A DNA stretch of 64,000 bases from Hyaloperonospora brassicae (lineage: Eukaryota > Oomycota > Peronosporomycetes > Peronosporales > Peronosporaceae). Below are positions 1 to 11,135 of this stretch, piece by piece. The notes under the pieces were generated by a model. It was not told where the DNA came from. It ran no database searches and worked only from the letters and a program-made list of their open reading frames with translations. The stretch's first letter is position 1; each line of letters begins with the position of its first letter. Both the position numbers and the translations under genes were made by a program. The stretch is from positions 1 to 64,000 of the forward strand of contig CANTFL010001148.1 of assembly GCA_947650285.1 (NCBI GenBank). The letters are read 5' to 3'.

Positions 1-1310
1 CTGGTTCAACACGTTTTAGATGCTTGGATCAACGATAATATTGTCTACAGTGACCGCGATAACGAAGGATATGATGTCGCCGTCTCGAATAGGTTGCCAC
101 GAAATTATGATGCTGATGATGATAATGATACCAGTATGGAGGTTGACAGCAACAACGCGAGTATTGCATCGTATTGAGAGTCGATACCAATTGAAACTGA
201 CGGCGGGTCAGTGCCTGATTTTGCTATATTTGATTAGGTAATGAATTCCGATGCATAGCAAAGATACATCACTGATACCGACCGCAATATGCTCGACGGT
301 TATTATGAGATCTTTTGAATACCAGCGATGTGCCGACGTCACAAGATAATGAATCTTGTGTTGCCTGTCAATCAGCCGAAGAAAATAACAATGGTGATTT
401 GAGAGATCCGAATGATCCGGATTTCTTAGACCTTTCAGAGACATTTGGGCATGATAGCAGCGAAGACAAAGAGAGAGAGAAGATTCCCAGATCGAACCTA
501 GTGAGGGATGTGACACATGTGACGTTAGACATAAGGAGCAAGATGAAGCGCATAATGTAAAACTGTGACCGATGTGACCGCACTTCCAAACGAAATTGAG
601 ACGACGCGTTTGTCCAGCCACAACCTACTGGCCACGTGCACGATTCTTAAAACCATTTCGAGGGAAAGTCGGACAGCATTGGATGAAGAGCTCGATGATG
701 TTCAAGAGATGAAAAGACGGCGAGATAATGGTGGTAGGCCACGGGGCATGGTCTTGCACGAGATAGCCTAGCGTCGATATCCGTCGTGGCTTGAAGGATA
801 CCTTGTAAACGCTGCGATCCAAGACAATAACGAAAGTATTACAGCAAAAAAGTAGCAGGCGAGTTGATGAGAAGAAGGATTTTCTAAAAGCTTTACTGAA
901 GCGATGGATGGCGCCTCAAAAAGACGAGTGATGTGCTGGTACGGAGAATGATGTGGACGCCATGTTCATGAAGGGAGTGTTTCTTTCTTTGATGCAGCAG
1001 AAGCGCCAAAAATCGCGAATGAATTAGGCTTGATGTGGAGGTTTTAAGTGAAGACTTATGGTCAAGGGCACATCTCACGTTTTCGTCCTAGACTTGTGAG
1101 ATTAGGGAACCATTAGCAGCTAGGAACTGATTTCATGGAATCATTTACACCTGTGGCACGAATTGTTAACTTTCGATAATTGGTGGCGCTAGCTACAAAG
1201 CTTGGACTGTTGCTATATCAGGGAGATGTTAAAACAGCATACTTGAAAGCAGATTTAAAGGTTAAGCAGTGTGTCCGAGGTATACCAGGACTTCCTCACC
1301 CTAAATGAAC
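1..1310 (+). pseudogene. copia pol fragment: integrase C-terminal/linker and RT fingers
   Basis: Reading of the plus strand in changing frames gives an acidic linker (1-800), then at about 1100-1308 the RT signature GTDFMESFTPVAR followed after a stop by LVALATKLGLLLYQGDVKTA and AYLKADL. These match the conserved copia RT block in which the DVKTA-FL aspartate is catalytic. Several stops (for example just after ARIVNFR) and frame changes break it. Homology to the copia RT family is clear at the RT block; the upstream part is assigned only by position. The expected middle of RT is missing and replaced by AT-rich sequence at 1310-1440. Confidence 0.75.
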
Positions 1311-1440
1311 TATATAGTACTCGAGTTGGATTCTTTCATTTTTATAATTATGATCGAAATACGATTATAATAAATAATTAATTACATTAAAACATATTAG
1401 TTAATTCTTAGATTTTATAATTTAATAAAAAAAACTATGT
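1310..1440. other. AT-rich insertion inside the copia RT
   Basis: About 130 bases, nearly all A and T, lie where the central part of copia RT (the YGLKQA region) should be. There is no coding capacity and I see no clear terminal repeats, so its origin is unknown. Confidence 0.5.
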
Positions 1441-1637
1441 TAAACATGTTCGTAAACGAAGTATGAAGTACTAGCTCTTCTCATGCTATACGTCGACGAT
1501 GTGGTCTTAGCGACCGAATAAGAGGCGTATAAAATAACACTTTCACAGTGTTCAATGCAATATATGGTTTTGCAGATGGAGGTTAAATACACTATTTTCG
1601 AGACATCAATGTCGATCAAGACGAGATATAGACGTAC
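1441..1637 (+). repeat. 197-bp direct repeat of copia RT palm, left copy
   Basis: This segment holds the RT palm box LYVDDVVLATE and matches 4718-4914 along its whole length, with the same start (taaacatgttcg) and end (atagacgtac) and scattered substitutions. The two copies flank the MULE at 1647-4715. A target duplication of 197 bp is far longer than the 8-11 bp normal for MULEs, so this is a duplication of host DNA around or before the insertion. Confidence 0.85.
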
Positions 1638-1890
1638 TAGTTATTTTAAGAGAAATTACATAAAATAGGACCCCTTTTTATCGGAAATTCGTGAAATAGG
1701 AGACTTTCTATTTATTCACAAGATAGGACACTTCTTAGACTTTTTGGTCTGAGCCTCGCGAGCGACGCAAGGAAGTCCCCTTAATTTCCCCCTCGCATCT
1801 CGAAATATCATCTCCGAGACATCATCCCTCAAGATCACTCTCACCATCGCTTCAAACCTGCTTCTTTTACATGATCCTTAACCAACCGTC

Positions 1891-3708
1891 ATGCCACCTA
1901 CCATCACTCCCGACGTGCCTGCTTCAAAAAGACTATCCTTCGCTACTATGGATGAAGTAATGATGGCCATTCGATCTCAGGCAGCAAAAGATCACGTCAG
2001 CTACAAAGTCTTCGACGGAAACAAGATCAGAGCCTACCTCAAGTGTTCAGGTGACGATTGTCCTGCATATGCCTGCATATCATTCCACAAAAAAAACGAA
2101 CAATTTCGTATCAGTCAGGTGCAAGATCATCATTCATGCCAAGGATCGCTTGAGAAATCTCGGGGGTCCCAGCGTGAGCACACAATTTTGGTAAAGCAGC
2201 TTCTCGAAGGCATGACAGTGAGCAGCAAGGCTCCTATTGAGGATGTTCAGCGGTTTTAAAACGAAAACTTGGTGTCGACATCCCGTATACTACCGATCAC
2301 AAAGCAAAGAAACAGTGTGTGCTGAGACAATCGAAGCGCAACGGGATTAGTTCAATCTGGTGTAAGGTATGTTCAATTTCTACTTCGTGAGGATCCCGAA
2401 AATATTGTAAAACTCAAAATACAACAAGTTTCAAGCAAAAAGGCATGTAAAAACGATTCCATAGTCTATTTATCGCTCCGGGTGCAACGAGATACGATTC
2501 TCAACACATTCGCTGCTTTATGGCTGTTGATGGGACCTTCATCAATCCCGCTTTGTCCAGATCCTTCTTTTGACTGTGTTAATGGATGCTCAGGATAAAT
2601 TGGTGATTTTGGGATGGGCGGTTGTTCCAAATGAATGTGAGGAGACGTGGGACCGGTTCTTAACTAGCTTGGGGAAAGCGCATCATGAAATCAACGAACG
2701 TGGAAGTGTAGTGAAAAAGACCTTGAAAAAGGGCTGATAAACTTAGTGGCAAAAAGTCTTCCGGACGCTCATAATCTTTAGTGTTGCTATCACATTGCTG
2801 CAAACGTTCAGACTAAAATTAAATTGTCATCAAAAGGTATGTACTATCGGAGTCAAGATGATGAGGAATGACGGAAAGTCATGATTGACACTAATCCGTA
2901 TGTTTTTGCTGCATTAAACTCTTCTAAAAATGCGTCTACGCCGATAAAAAGCTGATTCCGACAAGTTTATCGATCAAATCGTTAAAATTAAGCCTCTTGC
3001 TGCCGATTACATAATGGAAATCCCGCACAATCAATGGGGAACATACGCTTGTGACGTTCCCCGTTTTCGACATGTCACTTTAAACTTAGCAGAGATTGCT
3101 AATTCCTTTCTGAAGCAGACGCGGGAATTACATTATTCTTCAGATGATGGACGCTTTGTATCGCCACCAAATGGAGAAGTTTCGTAAACGAGCGCAGCCC
3201 GCAATTCGGTGGGTTCCACCGTTGGTGCCGATGGCGATGAAGAGATTTGGTGAGGAGTTGAATGCTGCTAAAATGTACACCGTCTTCCCGGCCGAAGAAA
3301 CTTGTAGAACGGTCGTAGGTGGACCAAATCATCAATATGTGATCAACCTTACAACTCCGGATCGTTCGATTGGTAGTTGCACCTGTGGAAGGTATCAGAA
3401 CTTCCTTTTGCCTTGCCGCCACGTTTGTGCGTTTGCATTGAAAGTGAAGGTTGTACCAATCACACTAGACGACAAATTCTACACCGTTGACACCTATCGC
3501 TCAACATACAAAATTAATACGCTCCAGTCTTAATTGTGAATCTCTCGCTGTCACCACTTTTACCACAAAGCTTTCTCGGCCCCGGGGACGACCTTTTAAG
3601 AGACGCAAGGAAAGTGGTTCTCAGCAGAAAGAGATGAATAGGAAACCTTGCAAGTCTTGTGGACAGCATGTGCACAATAGGAGAACTTGTAGGGAAGCTC
3701 ATATGTGA
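1891..3708 (+). pseudogene. MULE transposase (broken)
   Basis: An N-terminal part (1891-2259, 122 aa from the ATG in MPPTITPDVPASK) has the FAR1/MuDR-like zinc-binding pattern C-x5-C-x(n)-H-x-C, ending DHHSCQG. After a stop and frame changes, the DDE transposase core appears: DGTF (about 2528-2540), then the block AQDKLVILGWAVVPNECEE (about 2590-2645). At 3144-3533 a 129-residue frame carries the SWIM zinc finger CTCGRYQNFLLPCRHVC, and at about 3642-3692 a zinc knuckle CKSCGQHVHNRRTC follows in another frame. The order DDE core, SWIM, CCHC is that of MULE transposases, whose role is cut-and-paste mobility in the nucleus. At least three frame breaks make it non-functional. Confidence 0.85.
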
Positions 3709-4715
3709 TGAGTTAGGAGAGAAGAAGACGGAGCGGAATTACAAAGAATAACGCGGGCGAGAATCTGTATTATAATTGTTTACTTCTCCTCTCAATGTTT
3801 GTTTTGACGCAGCATTTGATATCACAAATTCTGTAGCAACAAGTAGCGGCCGATTGAGTCCGTAGCTCCCGTTGATTACACGTGTCAGTACTTGACGTCC
3901 CCCTCCCCTTTTTTCGTCTTGTCAAAGTAGTGAACAAGTACAATGTTCTTGGTTGAATTCCTGATGTAATGCATCCTCCGATTAAACGTCTACAAGCAAC
4001 TCATTCACTACAGCAAAACAGTATCTCAAAAAAGTCGTCCATAAACCCCCTCCAATTCGTACTGCGAAACAACACACCAACTTACGGAAATCTCTGCAGA
4101 ATGCACATAGTTATTTAAGATGATGACCTCTCGACAGATGACCAAATTTGCTCGGTCCTCACGAATCTGCAATTTTGACACATCATGTCGGGCGTCAGCA
4201 TGACATAACAGTCACCAAGAACGTGGCAGGACCACTCAAGAACCATCGCCCCTCTCGCCCAATCATGTCTTTGCTCTTGTGCCAGTGTCATCCATCTTTC
4301 TTGTAATCCGAGACCTCTAGTGTGTTATAAAACAATAACGTGCCACTCTGGTCACGCGTAAATGGGGTACCGTAAATTTCCGTCACTCGATCTCCGATTA
4401 CGGTTAAATTTCCTCAAACAGCTCCCCGTTTTTGGTTAAACAATGAGAGACGTACCTGGTAGTCGAAACTGCACCGAGCGGAGCAGCGGGACGCTTTTCA
4501 GCTTAGAGTGCAGCAAGAGGAACACCAGCTCGTGTTTGAAGAGCCATCGCCGAATCGCTTCGTTACACAGAAAGGCTGCGCGCGCTTGGTTTATTCGCCG
4601 TCTTGTATTCCTCTCATATCTGGTGAAAAGAGTGCCCTATCCTGTGGATGACAAAAAAGTGTCCTTTTCTTTGAATTTCCGATAAAAAGTATCCTATTCT
4701 ATTTAATTTCTCTTA
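3709..4715 (+). other. MULE 3' non-coding region and right terminal inverted repeat
   Basis: After the transposase remnant there is about 0.9 kb without a recognisable gene. A short frame at 4443-4685 has no family features. The last ~95 bases (about 4620-4715) are the right TIR, the inverted partner of 1647-1740. Confidence 0.6.
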
Positions 4716-4717
4716 TT

Positions 4718-4914
4718 TAAACATGTTCGTAAACGAAGCATGAAGTACTAGCTCTTCACATGCTATACGTTGACGATGTGGTCTTAGCGACCGAATCAGA
4801 GGCATATGATACAGAGCTTTTAAAGTATTGAATGCGAAATATGGTTTTCCAGATAGAGGTTAAATACACTATTTTCGAGGCATCAATGTCGATCAAGACG
4901 AGATATAGACGTAC
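4718..4914 (+). repeat. 197-bp direct repeat of copia RT palm, right copy
   Basis: Partner of 1441-1637. It contains the YVDD box of copia RT (LYVDDVVLATESEAYD) and continues without a break into the rest of the copia pol gene, so this is the copy in its original context. The left copy ends abruptly next to the MULE. Confidence 0.85.
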
Positions 4915-5700
4915 ATCCACCAAACAAAGTATTGCAAGGAGGTGACCAAGATATATGGCTTTGGAGAAGCGCATAGTAGCGCAAACCTGATGGATACTAA
5001 TGCTAAGTACAGTACGCTCATTGCACCGCCAGAATACAACTGCACCGCGTTTGATTATCGAGGAGATATTGGATCATTGACGTACTTGGCGACCAATACA
5101 AGGCCAGATATTTCGTATTCTGTGGGACATTGATCCGTTTCAAGAGCAATTCGTCACGAAAACACTGCGGAGAAATCAAGCGAGTGTTGCTATACTTGTC
5201 TGGTACCGGTCAGACCGGTGTCATGTACGCAAAATCCCGCGAATTAAACAATACTGTCGTCATCACTGGATATTGTAATGCTGGTTGGGGAAAATATCCC
5301 GACCTATGAAAGAGTGTCTCCGGATTTATGCATCCGATATAACCTAGCGCTGTAGTATGGACCTCCAGACGTCAAACGGTAGTCGCAAAATCCACCTTAG
5401 AGGCTGAATATGTGGCAGCCCATGAAGCATCGATGGAGAGTCGTGTACTTGCGAATATGACCGATGAGATTTTATCGTTTCTGCAGGCACGCACTTTGAT
5501 AACATTGGGCATTTAAAAATCTGAAGCTGTTCCTTTGGCCTGCCACCAATTCAAATCTGCAAGGCAAGACACCTTGAGATAATATGGCATTATATGCGCC
5601 AACAGATTAAGGCTAGAAACATCATGGTATAGACGGTAACCGGACAAAGTATGCGGCTGATACTTTTTCGAAGACTCTTTTAAAGCGCAGTCTATCCAAG
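4741..5700 (+). pseudogene. copia RT palm and RNase H (broken)
   Basis: After the YVDD box, the conserved copia block GSLTYLATNTRPDISYSVGH (about 5068-5130) is followed by RNase H features: TGYCNAGWGKYPD (with N at the usual catalytic D), SVSGFMHP, VVWTSRRQTVVAKSTLEAEY (the E of AEY is a catalytic residue in the family) and VAAHEA. A final block at about 5550-5690 matches the end of RNase H. Several stops interrupt it. In an intact element this enzyme removes the RNA strand during reverse transcription. Confidence 0.8.
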
Positions 5701-5770
5701 TATCGAGTTAACTTAGGCATAAGAGATTTATACGAGCCACAGTGTTCCGATTATGGCGTCGGAGGAGGCG

Positions 5771-6094
5771 TGTTGTGATATGTTCCCTACTTGAAGTCGT
5801 TGGAGGATCTAGAGTTCGTTTACTGATTGTTGAATCTGGTTGAACCAAGAGACAAGGGAAACGACGGATATCAGAACGGGACGAGTCGAATGACAAAGGT
5901 GTAGGTTTGCAGATAATCTCCAACCGCATGCATGCAAAGCTCAGTCGGAAAAGTGCAAGGTGCAGGGCAAGTAGCCTGTAGCGAGTAAGAGCGAAGCAAA
6001 GTAATGTATATCATTGTGTGTCATGGTATATACGTCTGATGTTCTCAGAAACTCAGTACTAGCTAACAAGTTTGACGCTAAAGAGATTGCAACA
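5771..6094 (+). repeat. copia LTR (3' LTR of the left-edge element)
   Basis: It starts TGTTGTGATATG and ends ATTGCAACA, giving the TGTTG...CAACA inverted ends usual for LTRs. A purine-rich tract (cggaggaggcg, 5760-5770) precedes it, as expected for a polypurine tract. A close copy lies at 25973-26295. The shared sequence runs past CTAGCTAACA to the CAACA end, which is why I place the end at 6094 and not at 6068. Confidence 0.8.
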
Positions 6095-6746
6095 AATCGT
6101 GTGATGATTAGCTGCTACGATAGTCGTTTTCAAAAGCCCTTTTTGGCTCTCAAAATCCCATAGATTTTGGATGACACTGCGGGCGCAGCAATAGCCCTCA
6201 TGTATTGCAAGTGCTGAAGTCTTTTGTTTGGCCGCGGGTGCTGGTATTTATTTACTCATGAGTAAATTGGTGATAAAAGCGTTCAAAAACAGTGCTTATT
6301 GTGTGCAAGGCGACGAAAGCATTGAAAAGGCGTTTCGGTTGCGAAAACGGCGACAAAATATTATTTTAATCTTTCAAATTTGGCCGGCGAAAAAACGTTT
6401 AGGCTGCAGGTGGTGTGCTTCGTATTTATGACCTATTTGACAACACCACCACCACGTAATTTCTCGTTTTTGTCCACACCTTACCCCCTACATATCCTTG
6501 TGCTCGACACTTTGACGTCATGTACAAGATACATGCAGTATCCGACTTTCCGACTCAAGGATGGACATCACGCTCTCTCTCTCTCTTTCTCTCTTCTGCT
6601 TTTTACGCCGTCGGATGCTTTCTTGCCATCCAGTAATTGCTGCAGCCATGAGAAAAATAAACGCATTATAGGTGCAGCAGCTGCTGCGGTCAATGCACTG
6701 ATTCTCTGCGTTTCATGATCGATGCGTTACCAAGTGGTGTGCAGAG
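6095..6746. other. spacer without recognisable gene
   Basis: Between the two copia elements. A plus-strand frame at 6380-6718 (112 aa) covers a pyrimidine-rich CT run and an Ala run; it lacks any domain and looks like low-complexity sequence. The last five bases, cagag (6742-6746), are one target duplication of the next element. Confidence 0.6.
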
Positions 6747-6968
6747 TGTTGCAAAGAAGGTAGAAACTGAAGTTAATGTATCCAAGGTCCTTAGTTCGCT
6801 ACCCTTAGCTAAGTCGAAGCCTTAATGTAACGATCTCCTGTGATCTTATCATGTAACCGCGATCCGTAACCTTCTTCCGTAACGAATACCATGAAAAACC
6901 CTGACACAAAAATATCATCATCATGAACCCAACATGAAACGACTGCATGAAACGGCGTAACCTCAACA
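6747..6968 (-). repeat. copia LTR (3' LTR, minus-strand element)
   Basis: 222 bp, TGTTGCAAAG...CTCAACA, matching 11136-11357. In the element's own direction it follows RNase H, and the purine-rich stretch gcggcgagtatgag just inside it (about 6969-6982, minus strand) fits a polypurine tract. Confidence 0.92.
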
Positions 6969-6999
6969 CTCATACTCGCCGCTTCTGTGTATCGGTCTT

Positions 7000-8250
7000 G
7001 GAATCTGGCTTGGTCTTGATCCCGGTTGCCTAATAAATTAATTTTAGTATCTTGGCTCCGAGTGCCCTTGTAAGCATATCCGAGAGTTGATTTTTCGTGT
7101 CGATGTAGTCGATCTTTAATATCCCGTCTTGCACAATTTCACGAATGAAATGATATCTAATGTCCACATGCTTTGTCCAAGCATGTTATTCGGCATTGTT
7201 CGCCAGAGCAATCGCTCCTTTATTATTTTCTTAAACTTGTGTGCCTCCCACTTGTTCGTGACCCATGTTTTTTAGCATCGAACGCGTCCAAAAAACTTCT
7301 TGGGTGAAAAGAATGAGCGTCATATATTCAGCTTCCGTCAGCTGAGCGCAACTGTTCGCTGTTAATTCGACTCAAATACCACTGGTGCGCTTGCAATCAT
7401 GATCATAACTCCTGAGACCGAACGTCTATCATCGCTGTTGCTGTCCTAATCATCATCCGAGTAAGCCTTTACGTCAACACTCCCAGTGCCTTAATAAACG
7501 ATAACTGTTTAATGTGTGGTCTTCAGATATCTTAAAACGCGAATAGCTGCACTTCAATGTTGTTATCCAGGTTTCTCCAGACAACGTGATTGGTGTGTCA
7601 CCACGTACGAAATATCCGAATTAGTTAATGTTGTAATGTATAGTAGGCATCCGATCAAGGAACGATTAGACTTCGAGCGCGTCGCCGAACGTCCTTGTTC
7701 CGTCTTAGGTGACTGTGCTGATGAAAATTTAATTTCTATAGCGCATGGGTTGTCCACACTCTTGGCATCTTTTTGGCCAAATTTCTCGACCACGTTGTCG
7801 ATATAGCAAGTCTGCTTGATCATGTGTCCTGGCAAACCCGTCGTGGTTGATCTCCATACCCCAAATGAACTCCTCTTTTCCCAGTTCCTTTATCTTGAAA
7901 GCTTGCTGGATCACTTCCTTGACCTTATTGATTACCTTGCTTGTTCTTGCTCCGATGATCATGTCATCAACAAAGAGTCCAACATAAACAAGGTTTCCCT
8001 GGGAGCACTTGCCATAAACACACTGGTCCGCCACGCATCGCTTGAAGCCGTTCTTAACAAATAAATCATGAATTTTTTGTTTAATGCACTCGCTGCTTGT
8101 TTCAAGCCATAGATAGACTTATTAAACTGACACACTTTCCCTTGAGCATTGGTGATACCGAGCAAGACTTCCATATACTACGCTGTTCGTCAGCACACTG
8201 TTGAGAAAGACTGTATCAACGTGAAGCTGTTCGATTTGGTAGTCACATTC
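7000..8250 (-). pseudogene. copia RT (C-terminal half) and RNase H, broken
   Basis: Minus-strand frames give RT at 8174-7729, including GKCSQGNLVYVGLFVDDMII with the catalytic FVDD box, and KELGKEEFIWGMEINHD. Then 7835-7563 holds the thumb and the block SLIGCLLYITTLTNSDISY. RNase H follows at about 7500-7030 with SDDRRSVSGVMIM, QLTEAEYMTL and KHVDIRYHFIRE, all standard copia motifs. The ORFs overlap in different frames and contain stops, so no enzyme can be made. The FVDD residues themselves are kept. Confidence 0.88.
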
Positions 8251-9247
8251 AGCACACCGCGAGAATTATTTGGATTATATTTATGTTGGATACCGGAGAA
8301 TAAGTATCGAAGAAGTCGACACCGTACTTCTGTTTGTAACCTTTCGCTACTAGTCGTGCTTTGTATCGCACGACCGCGCCATCTGGATCACGCTTCTTGG
8401 CAAAGACCCATCGTGATCCAATCGTGCGACTAATATTCTTTCGTGGCTTTAATGTCCCTGCTTGATTCTGCTCATGGGAAAGTAGCTCCGTGTTCATGGG
8501 TTCATGCCACTTTACTGCGTCGTCGCTTGCCACTGATTCATCATATGTATTCGGCACATCAGGGTCATCGTTAACGCTTACCGCGTATGCTAATACAGCT
8601 TCTGCAATGAGTCCGTCTTCATCAATCCTAGCACGCTTCGGAGTTGGTGGTCCTTCACTTTCTTCTGTTGGTTCTTCTTCATTATTTAAGCAATTTCTAA
8701 GCAACATCATCGGCTCACGTCTTCCTCTTTTTCGCTCCACTTCAGGTCGGAGAACTTGACGATCTCCTTGTTGCACGTGAGTCGGTGGATGATACTCTGC
8801 TAGTTGCATCATGTCTTCAACATGGCAATCGGCAGGCATCAGCTGCTGTGTACTGACGATTGATGTAGGATCCACATCGTCCATCTTTACGTCGTCCATC
8901 TCCACGTCTGTGACCGGATCTTTAACATCTTCCATGGGTTCGTCCAGATCTGGCTGTCTATCTTCTTGATGCTGAATCCGTATGTCATCACTGTCCTTCG
9001 TCACGTGAACGACCGCTTCCAAATTTAGCACTTGAGTGTCGTAAATGCCGATTACTTCACGTTCATCCAACTTCATTAAACGCATAACTTTGACCGTGGC
9101 ATTTACCAAGTCAAACACACGATAACCTTTGACATATTCTGCGTAGCCGAGGAACATACACTTGAAACTCTTGGGTTTCAACTTTGTTCTATTCACATTA
9201 TTTATACGAGTGAAACCCTGCGACCCGAACACGCGCAGGTGGTCCAT
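8249..9247 (-). pseudogene. copia integrase C-terminal region and RT start
   Basis: A 332-residue open frame on the minus strand, the longest surviving part of this element. It begins in the integrase C-terminal block (DHLRVFGSQGFTRI, SFKCMFLGYAEYVKGYRVFD), passes a long acidic linker rich in D, E and M with repeated VEMDDVKMDDVD, and enters RT (TIGSRWVFAKKRDPDGAVVR, then YKARLVAKGYKQKYGVDFFD, YSPVSN). The family's usual text at the last block is FAPV, so the substitution is a small decay sign. The frame closes shortly after the RT fingers. Confidence 0.88.
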
Positions 9248-9965
9248 TTGGGGCTTTATCTAATAAGCCAACTCATACGGTGTCATGTCGAGGTGAGTCG
9301 TATTCGTGGAGCGGTTTATCAAATAGCTGCTGTAATCACCGCTTCCGCCCATCATTCAGTTAGAAAGCTTTTGTAGTGTAGCATTCTCCGAGCCTTCTTA
9401 ATGATTGTCCTGTTTATCCGCTTTGCCACTCCGTTCTGCTGAGGGCTGTAAGGAACGGAACGCTGATGCACTATGCCGTTCTGTTAACGTATGCCTGCCA
9501 TCCTCTTAGTGACGAATACTGATCCGATATCGGAGCGCAAACACCTCAAACGAGCTCCCCATTGTTTTTCAGAAAACTTCCTGAATTCCTTGAACTTGCC
9601 AGTCACTTCACTATACTTTTGATCATAAAGACCGCAGCGTATTTTGAATAATCGTCTACAAACTTGAGAATGTATTTGGCACCACGCTTGGAGGGATTTC
9701 TCATTGGCCCCATGACGTCTGCGTGCACGCGCTCCAGCACACTTGTCGTCTTCGTCATTGAATGTGAAGGAAACGTCGCGACGGTTCTCTTTTCCCATAA
9801 ACACCCGTCGCACAGTATTATGTGCCTAGCATGATTGTCGGAATGCCTTTAGTTGAGCGTTGAGTCTTGAGTTGCGCGTCCTTGCTTGTATGTCCCATGC
9901 GGTCATGCCAAAGTTCCCACTGAGTGTCACCACCGGATAATTCCACGAGACAAGCTTCTCCTTGC
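9248..9965 (-). pseudogene. copia integrase core (broken)
   Basis: Minus-strand reading at 9813-9484 gives blocks of the integrase core, including SDIGSVFVTKRM, where the catalytic second aspartate is followed by the degenerate form of the DxGxEF motif, and QRSVPYSPQQNGVAKRINRT at about 9480-9420, the conserved NG-E/K-N block. Here the catalytic Glu position reads K. Several frame changes are present. In an intact element this enzyme inserts the cDNA copy into the genome. Confidence 0.8.
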
Positions 9966-10400
9966 TCATGGTCTAGCATATATATTTTTTTCTTCAATTA
10001 TAATACCCGAGACGATAGCTTGATCCTTGTTCCAGATGACACAATACAAACGTGAGAACTCCACATTCATGCCACGTTCAGCATGCTTGCCGACTGAAAG
10101 AAATCTTCTCTCGAGTCCTGGGATGTGCAGGACTTCAACCATGCGAATGCCTTTTCCATCCAAACTGGTCAGCTTTACCGTACCGGCTCCTTTGACGATC
10201 AACTTCTTGCCGTCTACATTCGTTACTTCGACATTTGTCTCAAGGCCCTTGTCTTCGAACAAGTATTTCTGTGTGAGGTCATGTGGGACGTTCCACCACT
10301 GTCGATTAGCCATCCGGATGATCTTCCTTCGCTCCCTGCAAATACCGCATCCTCGCCGCCGATTTGTTTCCCGGCCATTCAGTTCCGCTTCATGTGACCA
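9966..10400 (-). pseudogene. copia protease and pre-integrase region (frameshifted)
   Basis: On the minus strand the aspartic protease site appears as GWLIDSGGTSHMT (about 10325-10287), with the catalytic D-S-G. The open frame at 10313-9966 (115 aa) starts in another frame over the same DNA and joins the real frame at DGKKLIVKGAGTVKL and VEVLHIPGLERRFLSVGKHA, blocks typical of copia between protease and integrase. The zinc knuckle of gag just upstream (CFNCDKFGHMKRN, about 10430-10388) has its last Cys codon replaced by TGA. Confidence 0.82.
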
Positions 10401-10426
10401 AACTTATCACAGTTGAAACACTTGCC

Positions 10427-11086
10427 CTAAAAACCGCCGTGATTGCGTAAACCGCCACCTTTCCAACCGTTGACCCGTACACCGTTGAAACTTCCAGGAT
10501 TCCCATTCGTGCGAAATGCTTTCTCCGTAGCCTCCTCCCTTTGTATATTTTCTGACTCTTTGAGCAGCTTCTCCTGGACTTCAATCAGCGTAGTGTCTTT
10601 CGCATTTTTAAAAATTGACGAAATCAATTCGTATTCAGAAGGCAGACTGCTAAGAAGTACCACCAGCTGGCGCAACCCATCCACCAGTTCTCCCGTAGTC
10701 CGGAGTCCCACTACCAATACGTCGAAAGAATCTAGATGTTTCGCCATTCTTGTCCCACTCTCCATTTTGAAGCCGTGAAGATGACGCGTCATCGTCACAC
10801 GACTGTGAAGCGTCGAGCGGTTGTAGAAATCGCGGAGCGTTCCCCATGCCTCTATAGCGCGCGTAGACGATCGAATCTTGGTTTGGTGCTGGACCTCAAC
10901 CCCCTGAGCGGTGATGCCTAGCGCCTTGGCGTCGTTTATCAGCCATGCTTCTGTTACGTCACTCTCATCCTTGAATGCCATGACATGCCCTAGGAGACCC
11001 TTCCTTGCCAGGGTCATACTCATGTTAAACTCCCAGTAATAAAAGCTACCACTTCCCAGAAGGACTTCGGTTCGCTTGTTCGCCAT
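10427..11086 (-). pseudogene. copia gag (truncated at its zinc knuckle)
   Basis: I take the ATG at 11086 (MANKRTEVLLGSGSFYYWEF), because the frame upstream of it overlaps the LTR. The protein shows the copia Gag core: YYWEFNMSMTLARKGLLGHV, AWGTLRDFYNRSTLHSRVTM, LHGFKMESGTRMAKHLDSFD, and LLSSLPSEYELISSI, matching the UBN2/gag-polypeptide family that forms the virus-like particle. A stop in the knuckle region separates it from pol. The frame is open for about 219 codons. Confidence 0.85.
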
Positions 11087-11135
11087 AGTAAGCGAGGACG
11101 TGGTTTGGAAGAAGGCTTGGCTGCGGCTGTCAACC

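Larger units (their letters stand above)
1647..4715 (+). mobile_element. Mutator-like DNA transposon (MULE) with ~95-bp terminal inverted repeats
   Basis: The left end starts taagagaaattacataaaat and the reverse complement of the right end starts taagagaaattaaatagaat. The match continues imperfectly for about 95 bp, including the shared core ttatcggaaattc. Between the ends is a decayed transposase with MULE DDE, SWIM zinc finger and zinc-knuckle parts. No 9-bp target duplication is visible at the two edges; instead a 197-bp copia segment is present on both sides. The element is therefore complete at its ends but not autonomous. Confidence 0.85.
1..6094 (+). mobile_element. Ty1/copia element, 3' part, decayed and interrupted by a MULE
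   Basis: The stretch reads as the 3' portion of a copia pol gene: integrase-RT linker, RT fingers (about 1100-1310), RT palm with a YVDD-type box, RNase H (about 5060-5690) and an LTR at 5771-6094. The 5' part lies left of the window. Stops and frameshifts occur throughout, so it cannot encode an active polyprotein. A complete MULE (1647-4715) splits it. A copy of its LTR occurs at 25973-26295, showing a second member of the family in the window. Copia identity rests on the domain order IN-RT-RNaseH and on the RT and RNase H motifs. Confidence 0.85.

Noticed and set aside
6380..6718. 112-aa plus-strand gene
   Set aside because: Made of a CT-rich run and an Ala run, without domain, signal peptide or neighbours.
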